The notes under the pieces were generated by a model. It was not told where the DNA came from. It was given only the letters and a program-made list of their open reading frames with translations, and did no database searches. From Marifrigoribacter sp047730175 (GTDB lineage: Bacteria; Bacteroidota; Bacteroidia; Flavobacteriales; Flavobacteriaceae): 64,000 nt of DNA. The DNA is taken from assembly GCF_047730175.1 (NCBI RefSeq), contig NZ_CP159833.1, positions 2,170,001 to 2,234,000 on the forward strand, in the 5' to 3' direction. Shown here one piece after another: positions 1 through 8,584 of this stretch (the stretch's first letter is position 1; the number at the start of each line of letters is the position of its first letter). Position numbers and translations under genes: made by a program.

Positions 1-359
1 ATGTTTGTTTCCCATTTATCAAACTGTTCTTTGGTTAATATAGATTTAAGCTCTTTTTTTTCTTCAATTCTATGATCTAATATTTCTTTTCTTTTTTCAA
101 AAGATACTCCTTCTTTGTGCTCTTCTTTCTTTTCTTTTCTTTTAATCGTTTTATTTAACATAAGCGAATAAACTCTTTTCTCTTGCTGCTCAGTAAGGTC
201 TAATTGCAAGGCCATTTTTTTAGTTCTTAATTCTGCAATTTGTTCGGGAGTGTAGTCCATGTTTTTACCATTTCTATGGTGTTTCCCTTCATCGTTTCCT
301 GGTTGTGCTTGCAAACTAAAAGTAAGTAAGGCAAGACAGATAATTAATACATCTTTCAT
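1..359 (-). CDS. Small periplasmic Spy/CpxP-like protein, 3' end outside window
   Basis: The first 119 codons of a minus-strand gene are present; the reading frame is still open at base 1. It starts with a signal peptide (MKDVLIICLALLTFSLQAQ) and continues as a very charged, lysine/glutamate-rich helical segment. The segment DLTEQQEKRVYSLM followed by SILTKEQFDKW resembles the paired LTxxQ-type helices of Spy/CpxP-like periplasmic proteins common in Flavobacteriaceae. The likely role is a periplasmic chaperone or stress protein, but this is inferred from composition and motif spacing only. The gene is separate from the cytochrome lipoprotein upstream of it on the same strand, because a terminator lies between them. 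Confidence 0.7.
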   Translation of the reverse strand, partial: MKDVLIICLALLTFSLQAQPGNDEGKHHRNGKNMDYTPEQIAELRTKKMALQLDLTEQQEKRVYSLMLNKTIKRKEKKEEHKEGVSFEKRKEILDHRIEEKKELKSILTKEQFDKWETN

Positions 360-458
360 GATAATTGATTTTAAAATTAATATGGGTTTGACTTAAGATT
401 ACTCCCTAGGTTTAATTACAAAATAATAAACTCATGTTAATTAATTTTTGAATAAAAA

Positions 459-480
459 AAACCGCTCAAAAGAGCGGTTT
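459..480 (-). terminator. Rho-independent terminator
   Basis: A perfect 9-bp stem (AAACCGCTC/GAGCGGTTT) with a 4-nt loop is followed, in the minus direction, by a run of T. It lies 26 bp past the stop codon of the diheme cytochrome lipoprotein gene and ends that transcript. Confidence 0.85.
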
Positions 481-506
481 CTATATTTACTATTATATGT
501 TAACTA

Positions 507-2048
507 TTATAGTGAGTCTAAGTATTCGAATAATAAGGTTTTCCCTTCTTCATGAAGAATAGTTCTCCCTAATAAAGGCATACTAAAACCAAAAGTTGTA
601 CTATTAAAACGACTCTTTATTTCTTCTACGTTGCTTGTGATACCCGCATCCTCTATGGGAGTTTCAAACCTGTAATCTGTAAATAAAAAGGGAGGTACTT
701 CACCACCTGGGCTGTGACAATGCGCACATTGCACATCTAAATATGCCCTTCCTCTATCAGATAAACTTAAACTAGTGTCCTCCCAGTTTGGAAGTATTGA
801 AACTTCTGATGAACTTTGAATTCCATCTAATAATCCAATTTCAATAAAATAATCTAACTGATTTTGTCCTGTAAAAGATGGAACTAAATTCATGTTTCTT
901 AATTTAGCACCAATTATAATAATTTCCTGATCGTATGAATGATGACACTGTATGCATTGATCAGCATTTGGAATTTCATAATTTAAACTTACTGTTGTTC
1001 CAGTTTCATTAATGAAATCAAAAGGTACAATACCACCACTATTGTCTAATACAGCTTCTGTTTGTGAATCATTCCAAACATAATTACCTAATAACCATTC
1101 TCCATTAATTTTAATTACAACTCTTGTTTCAATAATTTTAAGATCGTCAGCTACTCCATTTGTTTCATCTAAATCATAATAAAATGTTTTAGACATGATT
1201 GTATTATTTGGAAAATCAGGCAACAAATCATCGTTGTGATTCATTGTTTGACAATTAGGTAATCTTATAAGGCGTTGCTTTTTAGAGTAATCTGTATAAA
1301 GAGAGGTGTTTAATTCGTATGGTTGAACTCCATCGGCAGGAGCTATATCGCCAAGATTTCCTTGAAATATACCCATTTCTGAAAGCGTTGGCTTAAACTC
1401 TAGTGGAGTTCCTAAAAAAGTACACGTAATTGTATTGCTTATTTCAGATTCATTTCCTTCAGCATCTAAAGCGGTAACATACACACTATATTGGTTATAA
1501 TCTATCAGGCTAGAAACATCTGTACTTGTTTCTGAAACATTTTCTTGAGTTAATAAACCATCTACATAAACATTATAACCTGTAACACCTTCGTTGTCTG
1601 ATGACATTTCCCAAGAAGTTGACCATTTGTCTGTTGTACTATTTGTTATGACAAAGTTTTGAGGGCTTGTTGGTGGTTCTGTGTCAATTAATATGGTTGA
1701 TATATTAATTGTATTACTTGAATTAGATATATTTCCAGAATCATCAAAGGCTCTAACATAAATACTATAAGCTGTATCAGGAAGTAAACTTGAAATAGTT
1801 GTTGTTGTTTCTGAAATATTATCTAATACAATATCATCATTTAAAAACACTCTGTAGCCTTCTACATTTTGATTATCAGTTGAAGCATTCCAAGAAATTT
1901 GAATAGTGGTTTCCCCTATTGATGATGCAGTAAGATTTAAAGGGGAAGTAGGGCTTTGCGTATCTGTTACATTTGAATCATCATCACTTCCACATGAAGT
2001 AATGATTAACATAGAAGCGCAAAAAAGGATTCCAAATATTTTTTTCAT
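507..2048 (-). CDS. Diheme c-type cytochrome lipoprotein with two fibronectin III domains (TIGR03806/SO2930-like)
   Basis: The 513-residue product has a lipoprotein signal peptide with lipobox around IITSC (Cys19), so it should be anchored to a membrane outside the cytoplasm. Two fibronectin type III domains follow (about 35-118 and 127-210). The C-terminal half carries two heme c sites, CIQCH at 365-369 and CAHCH at 441-445, spaced as in the TIGR03806/SO2930 family of diheme cytochromes. Those proteins are thought to transfer electrons or oxidise substrates at the cell surface, but no substrate is known. The fibronectin domains look like an added spacer or binding module. The gene stands alone and is ended by the hairpin at 459-480. 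The family call is good; the function is open. Confidence 0.8.
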   Translation of the reverse strand: MKKIFGILFCASMLIITSCGSDDDSNVTDTQSPTSPLNLTASSIGETTIQISWNASTDNQNVEGYRVFLNDDIVLDNISETTTTISSLLPDTAYSIYVRAFDDSGNISNSSNTINISTILIDTEPPTSPQNFVITNSTTDKWSTSWEMSSDNEGVTGYNVYVDGLLTQENVSETSTDVSSLIDYNQYSVYVTALDAEGNESEISNTITCTFLGTPLEFKPTLSEMGIFQGNLGDIAPADGVQPYELNTSLYTDYSKKQRLIRLPNCQTMNHNDDLLPDFPNNTIMSKTFYYDLDETNGVADDLKIIETRVVIKINGEWLLGNYVWNDSQTEAVLDNSGGIVPFDFINETGTTVSLNYEIPNADQCIQCHHSYDQEIIIIGAKLRNMNLVPSFTGQNQLDYFIEIGLLDGIQSSSEVSILPNWEDTSLSLSDRGRAYLDVQCAHCHSPGGEVPPFLFTDYRFETPIEDAGITSNVEEIKSRFNSTTFGFSMPLLGRTILHEEGKTLLFEYLDSL

Positions 2049-2374
2049 AGTTATTTTTTTTATAAAAATAGTAATTAAAGTTTACATAGTAAAAAAGAGT
2101 TAGTTATTCATATTTACTTTAAATAAAAAAGGGACTACATTGCTTTAATTTCTTTTAACTTTATACCTTAAAAACTTTAATACTATTCTAAAGTTTCAAT
2201 AGAATTATTAGGGGTATATATACCATTTATTGAACCTTCCATTCGTATGTAATTTACGTATTTTGAAAATCCACGATGCAATCCTTCGCTGCCGAATTAT
2301 TTATCATTCATGTACTTTATTTTTTGGATATTATATTTTTTTTCCTTGTTCTTAAATTAAACTATAAGGCTCTT
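2049..2374. other. Intergenic region without a recognised gene
   Basis: This AT-rich gap of 326 bp separates two minus-strand genes. It contains a 12-bp perfect palindrome GGTATATATACC at 2213-2224. At about 2125-2153 there is a degenerate hairpin-like stretch similar to the lysS terminator at 5061-5090 (both share ACATTGCT followed by TAATT). No open frame or RNA gene is apparent. Confidence 0.5.
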
Positions 2375-3799
2375 TTAATCTTTATATCCTGTTATTTTTT
2401 TTAGCATTCCATTAAAAATAGCTCCATGAAAAGGAAAAACGATATACCAATATAGCCTTCCAAGTAATCCTAAAGGTCTGAATGTAGCTGTTTGTATAAG
2501 TTCACCAGATTCGATTCTAAACTCTAACCAAGCTTCGCCTGGTAATTTCATTTCAGCAAATAAGAGTAATCGACCTTCGTTTTTGTTTGCATACAATACC
2601 CTCCAAAAATCTAAAGCATCTCCTACATCTATAGAGTTAGGACTGGTACGACCTCTTCTAAGTCCAACGCCACCTACTAATTTATCAATAAATCCTCTAA
2701 ATTTCCATAACCAATCTCCAGAATACCAACCAGTTCGTCCACCAATACTCCATATTTTTTCAATACAATCTTCCCTGTCTTTAAAAGCCATTTTTCGCTG
2801 ATCCTTAAAACATCCAAATGTTGGAATTTGAATAAAATCAGAAATATGACTACTTATTCCACTACTGGCATATGCGTCCTTCCAACTAGAAACAATTTCG
2901 TTGTTTTCAATTTTAGCAAAAGCCTTGGCTAAAGATTCTTTATAACTTAATGGAGTTACATCCAAAATGTAGTTTAATTCTGTACTGCGGCAAATAACTT
3001 CAACTTTCATGCTATTTACTAGCGCTACCGCTAATATGTACGATGTTGATGTTACAAAATATAACCAATACGAAGATAGGCGAGGAGTCATTACAGGAAT
3101 TGTGTATATTTTCCGGTTTAATTTTCTCAATCGACTAAACGCTAGAAGCATTTCTTTATATGATAAAATATCTGGTCCACCGATGTCAAAATCTCTGTTA
3201 TAGGTTTTAGGATTTAAAATCGACTTAGAAAGAAAAGCAATTACATCTGATATACCAATAGGCTGGCATCGGGTATTTAGCCATTTTGGAGTTACCATAA
3301 TGGGTAGTTTTTCGACTAAATCTCTAATGATTTCAAAGGAAGCACTCCCAGATCCAATGATAATTCCAGCCCTTAACGATGTAAAATTATAAGTTCCTTT
3401 GTTAAGTTCTAATTCTACCGTTTTTCTTGAAGCAAGATGCTTGGATAATTCAGTTTCATTAATAATACCACTCAAATAAACAACATGTTGCACTTGGGTT
3501 TTATTTATTGCATTTCTGAAATTAATTGCAGATTCTTGTTCTAGTACCTGATAATCAGATGATGCAGACATTGAATGTACTAAATAATAGGTGCCATCAA
3601 TATCTTTTGGAATAGCATCAAGGGAATCTTTGTCTAAAAGATCAATTTGTATTGTGGTGATTTTTGACCTTATAGATGATGGAGGATTAAACCTATCGAT
3701 GTCTCTAACACAACAAACCACATCATGCCCTTCTTCGACCAAAAGAGGAAGAAGTCTTTTTCCTATATATCCAGTTGCACCAGTTAGTAATATTTTCAT
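2375..3799 (-). CDS. SDR-family NAD(P)-binding protein with DUF2867 domain
   Basis: The 474-residue protein begins with a Rossmann nucleotide-binding motif (LLTGATGYIGKRL) and an extended SDR fold to about residue 300. The C-terminal part (about 300-470) matches the DUF2867 type, with the characteristic RTGWYSGDWLWKFRG and GDALDFWRVL segments and LPGEAWLEF near the end. Proteins of this architecture often occur in Bacteroidota near photolyase and cryptochrome genes; the substrate is unknown. It is 9 bp downstream of the CIA30 gene and almost certainly co-transcribed with it. The photolyase operon of this genome lies 27 kb away (31986-37946), and the promoter of this pair carries a half-site similar to the operator there. 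Confidence 0.85.
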   Translation of the reverse strand: MKILLTGATGYIGKRLLPLLVEEGHDVVCCVRDIDRFNPPSSIRSKITTIQIDLLDKDSLDAIPKDIDGTYYLVHSMSASSDYQVLEQESAINFRNAINKTQVQHVVYLSGIINETELSKHLASRKTVELELNKGTYNFTSLRAGIIIGSGSASFEIIRDLVEKLPIMVTPKWLNTRCQPIGISDVIAFLSKSILNPKTYNRDFDIGGPDILSYKEMLLAFSRLRKLNRKIYTIPVMTPRLSSYWLYFVTSTSYILAVALVNSMKVEVICRSTELNYILDVTPLSYKESLAKAFAKIENNEIVSSWKDAYASSGISSHISDFIQIPTFGCFKDQRKMAFKDREDCIEKIWSIGGRTGWYSGDWLWKFRGFIDKLVGGVGLRRGRTSPNSIDVGDALDFWRVLYANKNEGRLLLFAEMKLPGEAWLEFRIESGELIQTATFRPLGLLGRLYWYIVFPFHGAIFNGMLKKITGYKD

Positions 3800-3808
3800 C
3801 TTTTTAAC

Positions 3809-4339
3809 TTATTTCAATTCTATTTTATCGATTATTAGTTGGAAGCTTTCATTTTTTTTATTTCCAATTAAAAATACAATTTCTTCTATAGAATCATGTG
3901 AGAAATTTGGGCTATTAAGTTTCCTTCCTCTAAAAGAAGGATACATTTCTTTTAAAGGTATTTCTATTTCTTGCCATAGTCCAGAAGTCGAGAATATCTT
4001 TATATAGGAGTAGTAATTTCTTGAATTATCTTTTATTCTTAATTGATAATTTTTACCATCTCCTTTTATCTTTAAGTAGATTTTATTTTGATCAGTTACT
4101 TTTAAAGCTTTAAAAACATGGCGTACTGAAGAAAACCCACCGTTATTTTCTACTGAAATTACTCCGGAAAATACTCCAAAGCCATCTTCATTTAAAGTTA
4201 TATTACTGGATGATCTCCCACCCATCACTATATCGTCTACTATTCTCCAACTATATATATTGGAATTTTTATTAAAATTGAAAATTTTAATTGTATTGAT
4301 CGGAATGTTAATTAATAAAAGTAAAAATAAGAAATTCAT
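3809..4339 (-). CDS. CIA30-family protein (complex I intermediate-associated protein 30 domain)
   Basis: The product (176 residues from the ATG at 4339) has a hydrophobic N-terminus, possibly a signal peptide or anchor, then a CIA30 domain. Diagnostic stretches are WRIVDDIVMGGRSSS, GVFSGVISVENNGGFSSVR and YQLRIKDN. Bacterial CIA30 proteins have no firmly assigned role; the fold is a galactose-binding-like beta sandwich. A longer frame opens at a TTG at 4366, but a consensus -7 promoter box (CAAATATA, 4364-4371, read on the minus strand) overlaps that codon, so the ATG at 4339 is preferred. It is the first gene of a two-gene unit with the SDR/DUF2867 gene. Confidence 0.75.
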   Translation of the reverse strand: MNFLFLLLLINIPINTIKIFNFNKNSNIYSWRIVDDIVMGGRSSSNITLNEDGFGVFSGVISVENNGGFSSVRHVFKALKVTDQNKIYLKIKGDGKNYQLRIKDNSRNYYSYIKIFSTSGLWQEIEIPLKEMYPSFRGRKLNSPNFSHDSIEEIVFLIGNKKNESFQLIIDKIELK

Positions 4340-4363
4340 AACTATAGGTTGTTTGATAAAATA

Positions 4364-4380
4364 CAAATATAGTTAAACAA
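4364..4380 (-). promoter_or_regulatory. Promoter -7 box with adjoining GTTTAAC half-site
   Basis: On the minus strand a perfect Bacteroidota -7 element TATATTTG (4364-4371) is directly preceded by TTGTTTAAC (4372-4380). That motif differs by one base from an arm of the palindrome over the photolyase operon promoter (31909-31936). No clear -33 element is visible, which would fit an activator-dependent promoter. Confidence 0.5.
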
Positions 4381-4432
4381 AATATATTTTTCTTTTTTAT
4401 GATTGTATTATCATAAAACAATAAACATAAAA

Positions 4433-4460
4433 AAAGGATTTACCCTTAAATAAATCCTTT
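4433..4460 (-). terminator. Rho-independent terminator after the histidine kinase remnant
   Basis: A perfect 10-bp stem (AAAGGATTTA/TAAATCCTTT) with an 8-nt loop is followed by T-rich sequence in the minus direction. It lies 18 bp past the stop codon of the fragment at 4479-4682. Confidence 0.8.
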
Positions 4461-4478
4461 ATACCTTAGTAATTACAC

Positions 4479-4682
4479 TCAATAATTGTTAATTCTAAGA
4501 AATAAGGATTTAAAATGCATTGCGCTGCGTTGAATAACGAGTAAATTAGACTTTGTTTTTTTATCAATGTTATCGCAAAGTGTATCTTCAAGACTAGCTA
4601 AGATTAAAGTGATGGGTGTACGAAATTCATGCGCTACATTGTCTAAATGATAATCATTTGTCTTTATTGATTTCTCACTCAT
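4479..4682 (-). pseudogene. Histidine kinase fragment (dimerisation/H-box part only)
   Basis: This 67-residue frame contains an intact kinase H-box (VAHEFRTPITLI, phospho-acceptor His18) and part of the following dimerisation helix, then stops. The wording of the motif is that of large Bacteroidota sensor kinases, often hybrid systems. No sensor domain, ATPase domain or receiver is encoded nearby, so it cannot be an active kinase. It still has its own start codon and terminator. It is most likely the remnant of a deleted gene; a small protein made from it could in principle act as a phosphate acceptor or dimerisation decoy, but nothing here demonstrates that. Confidence 0.7.
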
Positions 4683-5060
4683 GAATTTCTCAATTGGTTA
4701 TAAAATTAATTTTGTTAGATTTTAATTGGATAGCAATGACTTTTATTTTTTCCTTCCCTTAAGGATCAATGAACTACCGTTAGTCTTATAATTAATATGT
4801 AATAATATGGGAAGATAATCGCTCATACAATAGTTGTAAATACTTGAAAAAGATAACTGTATTAATATAAGTGAATGACAGGAAGTGTTTAAAAAAAATG
4901 TTATTTATAATACAGCCTTGGGATTTTAAGAATTTGAGCAATGTTTTAATGCTCCAGCTTCATCTGTAGAAAGAATTCAATAATTGATCTTAGGTATTAT
5001 TATCATTTATAGTATTCGGTAAAACTTGAAAGGGCTATCTGCTACCATATAAAAAATTAA
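4683..5060. other. Intergenic region without a recognised gene
   Basis: AT-rich, with frequent stops in all frames. I see no RNA gene, no intact promoter with both boxes and no readable remnant of the missing part of the adjacent kinase fragment. Confidence 0.4.
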
Positions 5061-5090
5061 AAAAGGAATCACATTGCTGTAATTCCTTTT
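5061..5090 (-). terminator. Rho-independent terminator of lysS
   Basis: A 9-bp stem (AAAAGGAAT/ATTCCTTTT) with a 12-nt loop precedes a T-rich run on the minus strand, 45 bp past the lysS stop codon. Confidence 0.75.
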
Positions 5091-5102
5091 TATAATTATA
5101 AG

Positions 5103-5123
5103 ATTCTGAACCAAGTTCAGAAT
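5103..5123. repeat. Short palindromic REP-like element
   Basis: A perfect 9-bp inverted repeat (ATTCTGAAC/GTTCAGAAT, 3-nt loop) is followed by GACA. Such TTCAGAATGACA-type palindromes are dispersed in many Flavobacteriaceae genomes, and related units occur at 14428-14760. Confidence 0.5.
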
Positions 5124-5134
5124 GACAAGTAGTT

Positions 5135-6826
5135 TTATAATGCTTCAACAAACAAGCCCTCATCTGTTTTGTTCACTTTTGCTAAACCATTTTTTGTTAA
5201 GCCTTTAATGGCCTTGTCCCATTTTTTATTACTTAAATCTACTTGTGTTTTTAGGGCAACCAAATCGATTGGAGAATTATCTTTTAGAATATTAAAAACA
5301 ATCTTTTCATCATCACTCATGGCAACCTGCTTTGTTTCAGGTTTCATTTGAGGGAAAAACAACACTTCTTGTATCGATTCATTATCTGTTAAAAACATCA
5401 TAAAGCGATCCATTCCAATTCCCATACCAGAAGTTGGAGGCATTCCATATTCTAAGGAACGTAAGAAGTCATTGTCAATAAATTCGGTTGCTTCATCATC
5501 ACCACGCCCAGCAAGTTCTACTTGAGCTTCAAAACGTTCTCGTTGGTCAATAGGATCATTTAGTTCAGAATATGCATTTGCTAATTCTTTACCGCAAATC
5601 ATTAATTCAAAACGCTCTGTTAAATCAGGATTAGTACGATGTTCTTTTGTTAAAGGACTCATTTCTTTTGGATAATCAGTAATGAAGGTTGGTTGTATAT
5701 AATTCCCTTCACATTTTTCTCCAAAAATCTCATCGATCAATTTTCCTTTACCCATAGATTCATCCACTTCAAGTCCCATCTCTATAGCAGCTTTTCGAAT
5801 TTCTTCTTCTGTTTTACCAGAAATGTCAAATCCTGTAAAATGCTTTATTGAATCGGTCATAGTTACTCTCGCATAGGGAGCTTTAAAATCGATTTCATTT
5901 CCTGCAAAAACTGTTTTTGAACTACCATTTACTGCTAAAGCACAATGCTCTAGAAGTTTCTCGGTAAAGTCCATCATCCAGTTATAATCCTTATAAGCCA
6001 CATAAATTTCCATCATGGTGAACTCTGGATTATGTGTGCGATCCATTCCTTCATTTCTAAAGGTTTTAGCAAATTCAAAGACACCATCAAAACCACCTAC
6101 AATTAATTTTTTTAGATATAATTCGCAAGCAATTCTCAAATACATGGGAACGTCTAATGAATTATGATGCGTTATAAAGGGTCTTGCTGCTGCTCCTCCC
6201 GGTATTGGTTGAAGTATTGGTGTTTCTACTTCGTAATACCCTGCGTCCGTAAAAAATGAGCGCATGGCATTAAAAAGTTTGGTTCTTTTTACAAAGGTTT
6301 CTTTTACTTTAGGATTTACGACCAAATCAACATAACGTTGGCGGTATCTTAATTCAGGATCATTAAACTCATCGTATACATTTCCTTCAGCATCCGTTTT
6401 AGGTAATGGTAAGGGTCTTAATGTTTTTGATAATAAAATAAAATCTTTTACTAACACGGTCATTTCACCTACTTGTGTAGTAAATAGTGTTCCTTCAATC
6501 CCAACAAAATCACCGAGGTCGATTAATTTTTTAAAAACATCATTGTATAATGTTTTATCATCACCTAGACAGATTTCATCTCTATTAAAATATACTTGGA
6601 TACGCCCTTCACTGTCTTGTATTTCAGCAAAAGAAGCTTTTCCTTGTACCTTTTTTCGCATTAATCTACCTGCAATTACCACCTTTTTACCTTCTTCAAA
6701 ATTCTGTTTAATTACTGTAGAAGTATGATCCACTGGGTATAATTCTGGTGGATATGGGTTAATACCTAAGGCTCTTAGTTGAGAGAGTTTTTCTCTTCGA
6801 ACTTGTTCTTGTTCAGATAATTGCAT
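5135..6826 (-). CDS. lysS: Lysine--tRNA ligase, class II
   Basis: The 563-residue cytoplasmic enzyme charges tRNA-Lys with lysine. An OB-fold anticodon-binding domain (about 55-150) is followed by the class II catalytic core. Motif 2 (FRNEGMDRTHNPEFTMMEIY) and motif 3 (GMGIGMDRFMMFL) are intact. The last 60 or so residues beyond motif 3 form the usual extension of Bacteroidota LysS, which is longer than the E. coli enzyme of about 505 residues. The chosen ATG gives MQLSEQEQVRREKL, the family start. A consensus -7 box (6868-6875) lies 42 bp upstream and a terminator follows the gene, so it is likely transcribed alone. Confidence 0.97.
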   Translation of the reverse strand: MQLSEQEQVRREKLSQLRALGINPYPPELYPVDHTSTVIKQNFEEGKKVVIAGRLMRKKVQGKASFAEIQDSEGRIQVYFNRDEICLGDDKTLYNDVFKKLIDLGDFVGIEGTLFTTQVGEMTVLVKDFILLSKTLRPLPLPKTDAEGNVYDEFNDPELRYRQRYVDLVVNPKVKETFVKRTKLFNAMRSFFTDAGYYEVETPILQPIPGGAAARPFITHHNSLDVPMYLRIACELYLKKLIVGGFDGVFEFAKTFRNEGMDRTHNPEFTMMEIYVAYKDYNWMMDFTEKLLEHCALAVNGSSKTVFAGNEIDFKAPYARVTMTDSIKHFTGFDISGKTEEEIRKAAIEMGLEVDESMGKGKLIDEIFGEKCEGNYIQPTFITDYPKEMSPLTKEHRTNPDLTERFELMICGKELANAYSELNDPIDQRERFEAQVELAGRGDDEATEFIDNDFLRSLEYGMPPTSGMGIGMDRFMMFLTDNESIQEVLFFPQMKPETKQVAMSDDEKIVFNILKDNSPIDLVALKTQVDLSNKKWDKAIKGLTKNGLAKVNKTDEGLFVEAL

Positions 6827-6867
6827 GGATACTATTTTTAAAAGTCTGCCTTTTTAGCAAACAGGCA

Positions 6868-6875
6868 CAAAATTA
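6868..6875 (-). promoter_or_regulatory. -7 promoter box of lysS
   Basis: TAATTTTG on the minus strand matches TAnnTTTG exactly. Only a T-run is found at the -33 position. Confidence 0.5.
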
Positions 6876-6973
6876 TACTATTTGAAAAGAAAAAAAAGAG
6901 ATTCAGTGAATTAATTAGCTAGCCTATTGATTTTGTGCTTTTCTAATTAAAATAATCATTTCTATTTAAAATA

Positions 6974-8041
6974 TTACTTACTGAACAGTGACTTAACTTC
7001 GTCTCTAGAAGTCACTTTTAACTTCTTATAAAAGTTATTAATGTGTGTTTTCACCGTACTAACGCTGACAAAAATATCTGAAGCAATTTCTTTATTAGTT
7101 TTATCTTGTAGAATTAAGTCCAATATTTTTTTTTCCTGACTAGTCAACTTGTCTTTTAAATCTGGAGAATTGCTTTTTGCTTGTTTAAGTTTCTTTGCTA
7201 AAAAAATATTACCTAGTAAAGAAAGGAATAATAAAACTATAAAAGCAAAATACAAAGGGCTTGTGTTTTTTTCTTTTTCTGAATCTGGATTTATCAAATA
7301 CTTATCTGATTGCAATTCTTTTGTAAACTGATCTGTATAATTTGTATCTGGATATGTTTTGTTTAACCGATTTAATAAACGATCATAATATTTATTTTCA
7401 TTTAAATCCTTTAAATAATAGGAGTGAAGGTCATTGGTTCTATCTGAAAGAAAAGAATAAATATACAATTCGGCTAAAGGTTCATTTAATTCCTCTCCAT
7501 ACAATTGTAAGGTTTTAAACCATTTTTCTGAATTTATTTTTCGGTTGGCTTCACTGCGATAACTACCAAAAGCAAATTGCATATCGTTCTTTAAGGAATC
7601 AATTTTTGTAAACGCTTGTGCTTTTTCATTCGCTGAAACTACCGTACAAAACATTTCAGAATCAAATGAAAACGGAAGCGATATGGTATCTTTATTATTG
7701 GCTACAAAGATAATTTCTTTGCTATTAGGACAATGTCCAGTAAAATGTGTTGCATCTTTTTCTGTTTCAGAACAGGTGTCAACATGGATTCTATAAATTC
7801 TATTCTCTACATGAAGATTATCACCACTAAACTCAAAAAAGCCATCCTCATCGGGCAAGGTTTTGCTAATAATTTGTTCAGGATACACTCCCGATATTTT
7901 TCTGTAATCTTCAATAATTGAAAGGTACACCTCTCCTTCCCAATTTTGTTTGTCGACATACCCAGAAAAATGAAACTGAGCCATTAAAAACATAGGCGAA
8001 AAAAGTAGAAGTAAGCATGTAATCTTTTGAAAGCGCTTCAT
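6974..8041 (-). CDS. Membrane-anchored LuxR-type transcriptional regulator
   Basis: The 355-residue protein has a signal peptide ending near LMAQ, an extracytoplasmic domain of about 240 residues, one transmembrane helix (about 263-285) and a C-terminal LuxR/GerE helix-turn-helix (about 298-353; LTSQEKKILDLILQ, NKEIASDIFVSVSTVKTHI). The topology puts the sensor outside and the DNA-binding domain inside, so it probably works as a one-component transmembrane regulator. The N-terminal domain is not a tetratricopeptide array as in many related Bacteroidota regulators; its start looks like a DUF4369-type beta domain. A TATATTTG -7 box lies about 20 bp upstream of the start. The target genes cannot be read from the sequence. 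Confidence 0.8.
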   Translation of the reverse strand: MKRFQKITCLLLLFSPMFLMAQFHFSGYVDKQNWEGEVYLSIIEDYRKISGVYPEQIISKTLPDEDGFFEFSGDNLHVENRIYRIHVDTCSETEKDATHFTGHCPNSKEIIFVANNKDTISLPFSFDSEMFCTVVSANEKAQAFTKIDSLKNDMQFAFGSYRSEANRKINSEKWFKTLQLYGEELNEPLAELYIYSFLSDRTNDLHSYYLKDLNENKYYDRLLNRLNKTYPDTNYTDQFTKELQSDKYLINPDSEKEKNTSPLYFAFIVLLFLSLLGNIFLAKKLKQAKSNSPDLKDKLTSQEKKILDLILQDKTNKEIASDIFVSVSTVKTHINNFYKKLKVTSRDEVKSLFSK

Positions 8042-8149
8042 AGGTTATAAATAATAATTCAAATATATAGATTTTCGTTTAATCGTAACATAATAAGAAT
8101 TTATACGACCCATATGTAGTTTTTAAATTATCTTTATAAAATATATATT

Positions 8150-8308
8150 ATGAGCATTTGGAGAGTCTTACTTTCAATTTTATTTCCGCCTTTAGCAGTT
8201 CTTGATAAAGGATGCGGTTCCATTATAATCGTTTTAATTTTAACTGTTTGTGGTTGGATTCCGGGTGTTATTGCAGCACTTATTATTATTAATAATCCAA
8301 AAAATTAA
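8150..8308 (+). CDS. YqaE/Pmp3-family small membrane protein
   Basis: A 52-residue peptide with the YqaE/Pmp3 pattern: LFPPLAVLDKGCG in the first helix, then a second helix with CGWIPGVIAALIII and a short NNPKN tail. Members are plasma-membrane proteolipids tied to salt, cold or membrane-potential stress. Length (about 52) and topology (two membrane helices) match the family. It is divergent from the LuxR-type regulator gene at 6974-8041, with 108 bp between them, so that regulator might control it; this is only positional inference. Confidence 0.88.
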   Translation: MSIWRVLLSILFPPLAVLDKGCGSIIIVLILTVCGWIPGVIAALIIINNPKN

Positions 8309-8443
8309 TAAAGATGATTAAAAACCTATCTTTTCTAGTAACCTTTTCTATACCTCTAATTCATTGTCTATTTACAGAAATTTTGCAGTTAAATTGAACG
8401 CCATAATTTCAATGAAACAGTTTTTGGGTTAAGAGAAAGATAG

Positions 8444-8572
8444 TATTTCTCAATTTTCAGAAGAAAAACAAATGCAACATATTTTTTAGGTGGAAAGGCT
8501 ATTGAAGCAGAAGCGTCGTTTATAGATTATTTTAAAAATCTAGGTATTTTAGACTTAGATATTGAATTATAA
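8444..8572 (+). pseudogene. Possible gene remnant upstream of lipB
   Basis: An open stretch of about 42 codons with no usable start codon ends in a protein-like tail (NATYFLGGKAIEAEAS, then DYFKNLGILDLDIEL and TAA) 12 bp before lipB. A stop codon (TAG 8441-8443) precedes it. Composition looks like real coding sequence, so this may be the 3' end of a decayed gene. I do not recognise the family. Confidence 0.3.
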
Positions 8573-8584
8573 AAATAATAATTT

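Noticed and set aside
3591..4007. Plus-strand open frame of 138 codons
   Set aside because: It spans the junction of the SDR and CIA30 genes on the opposite strand; both have recognisable motifs through this stretch.
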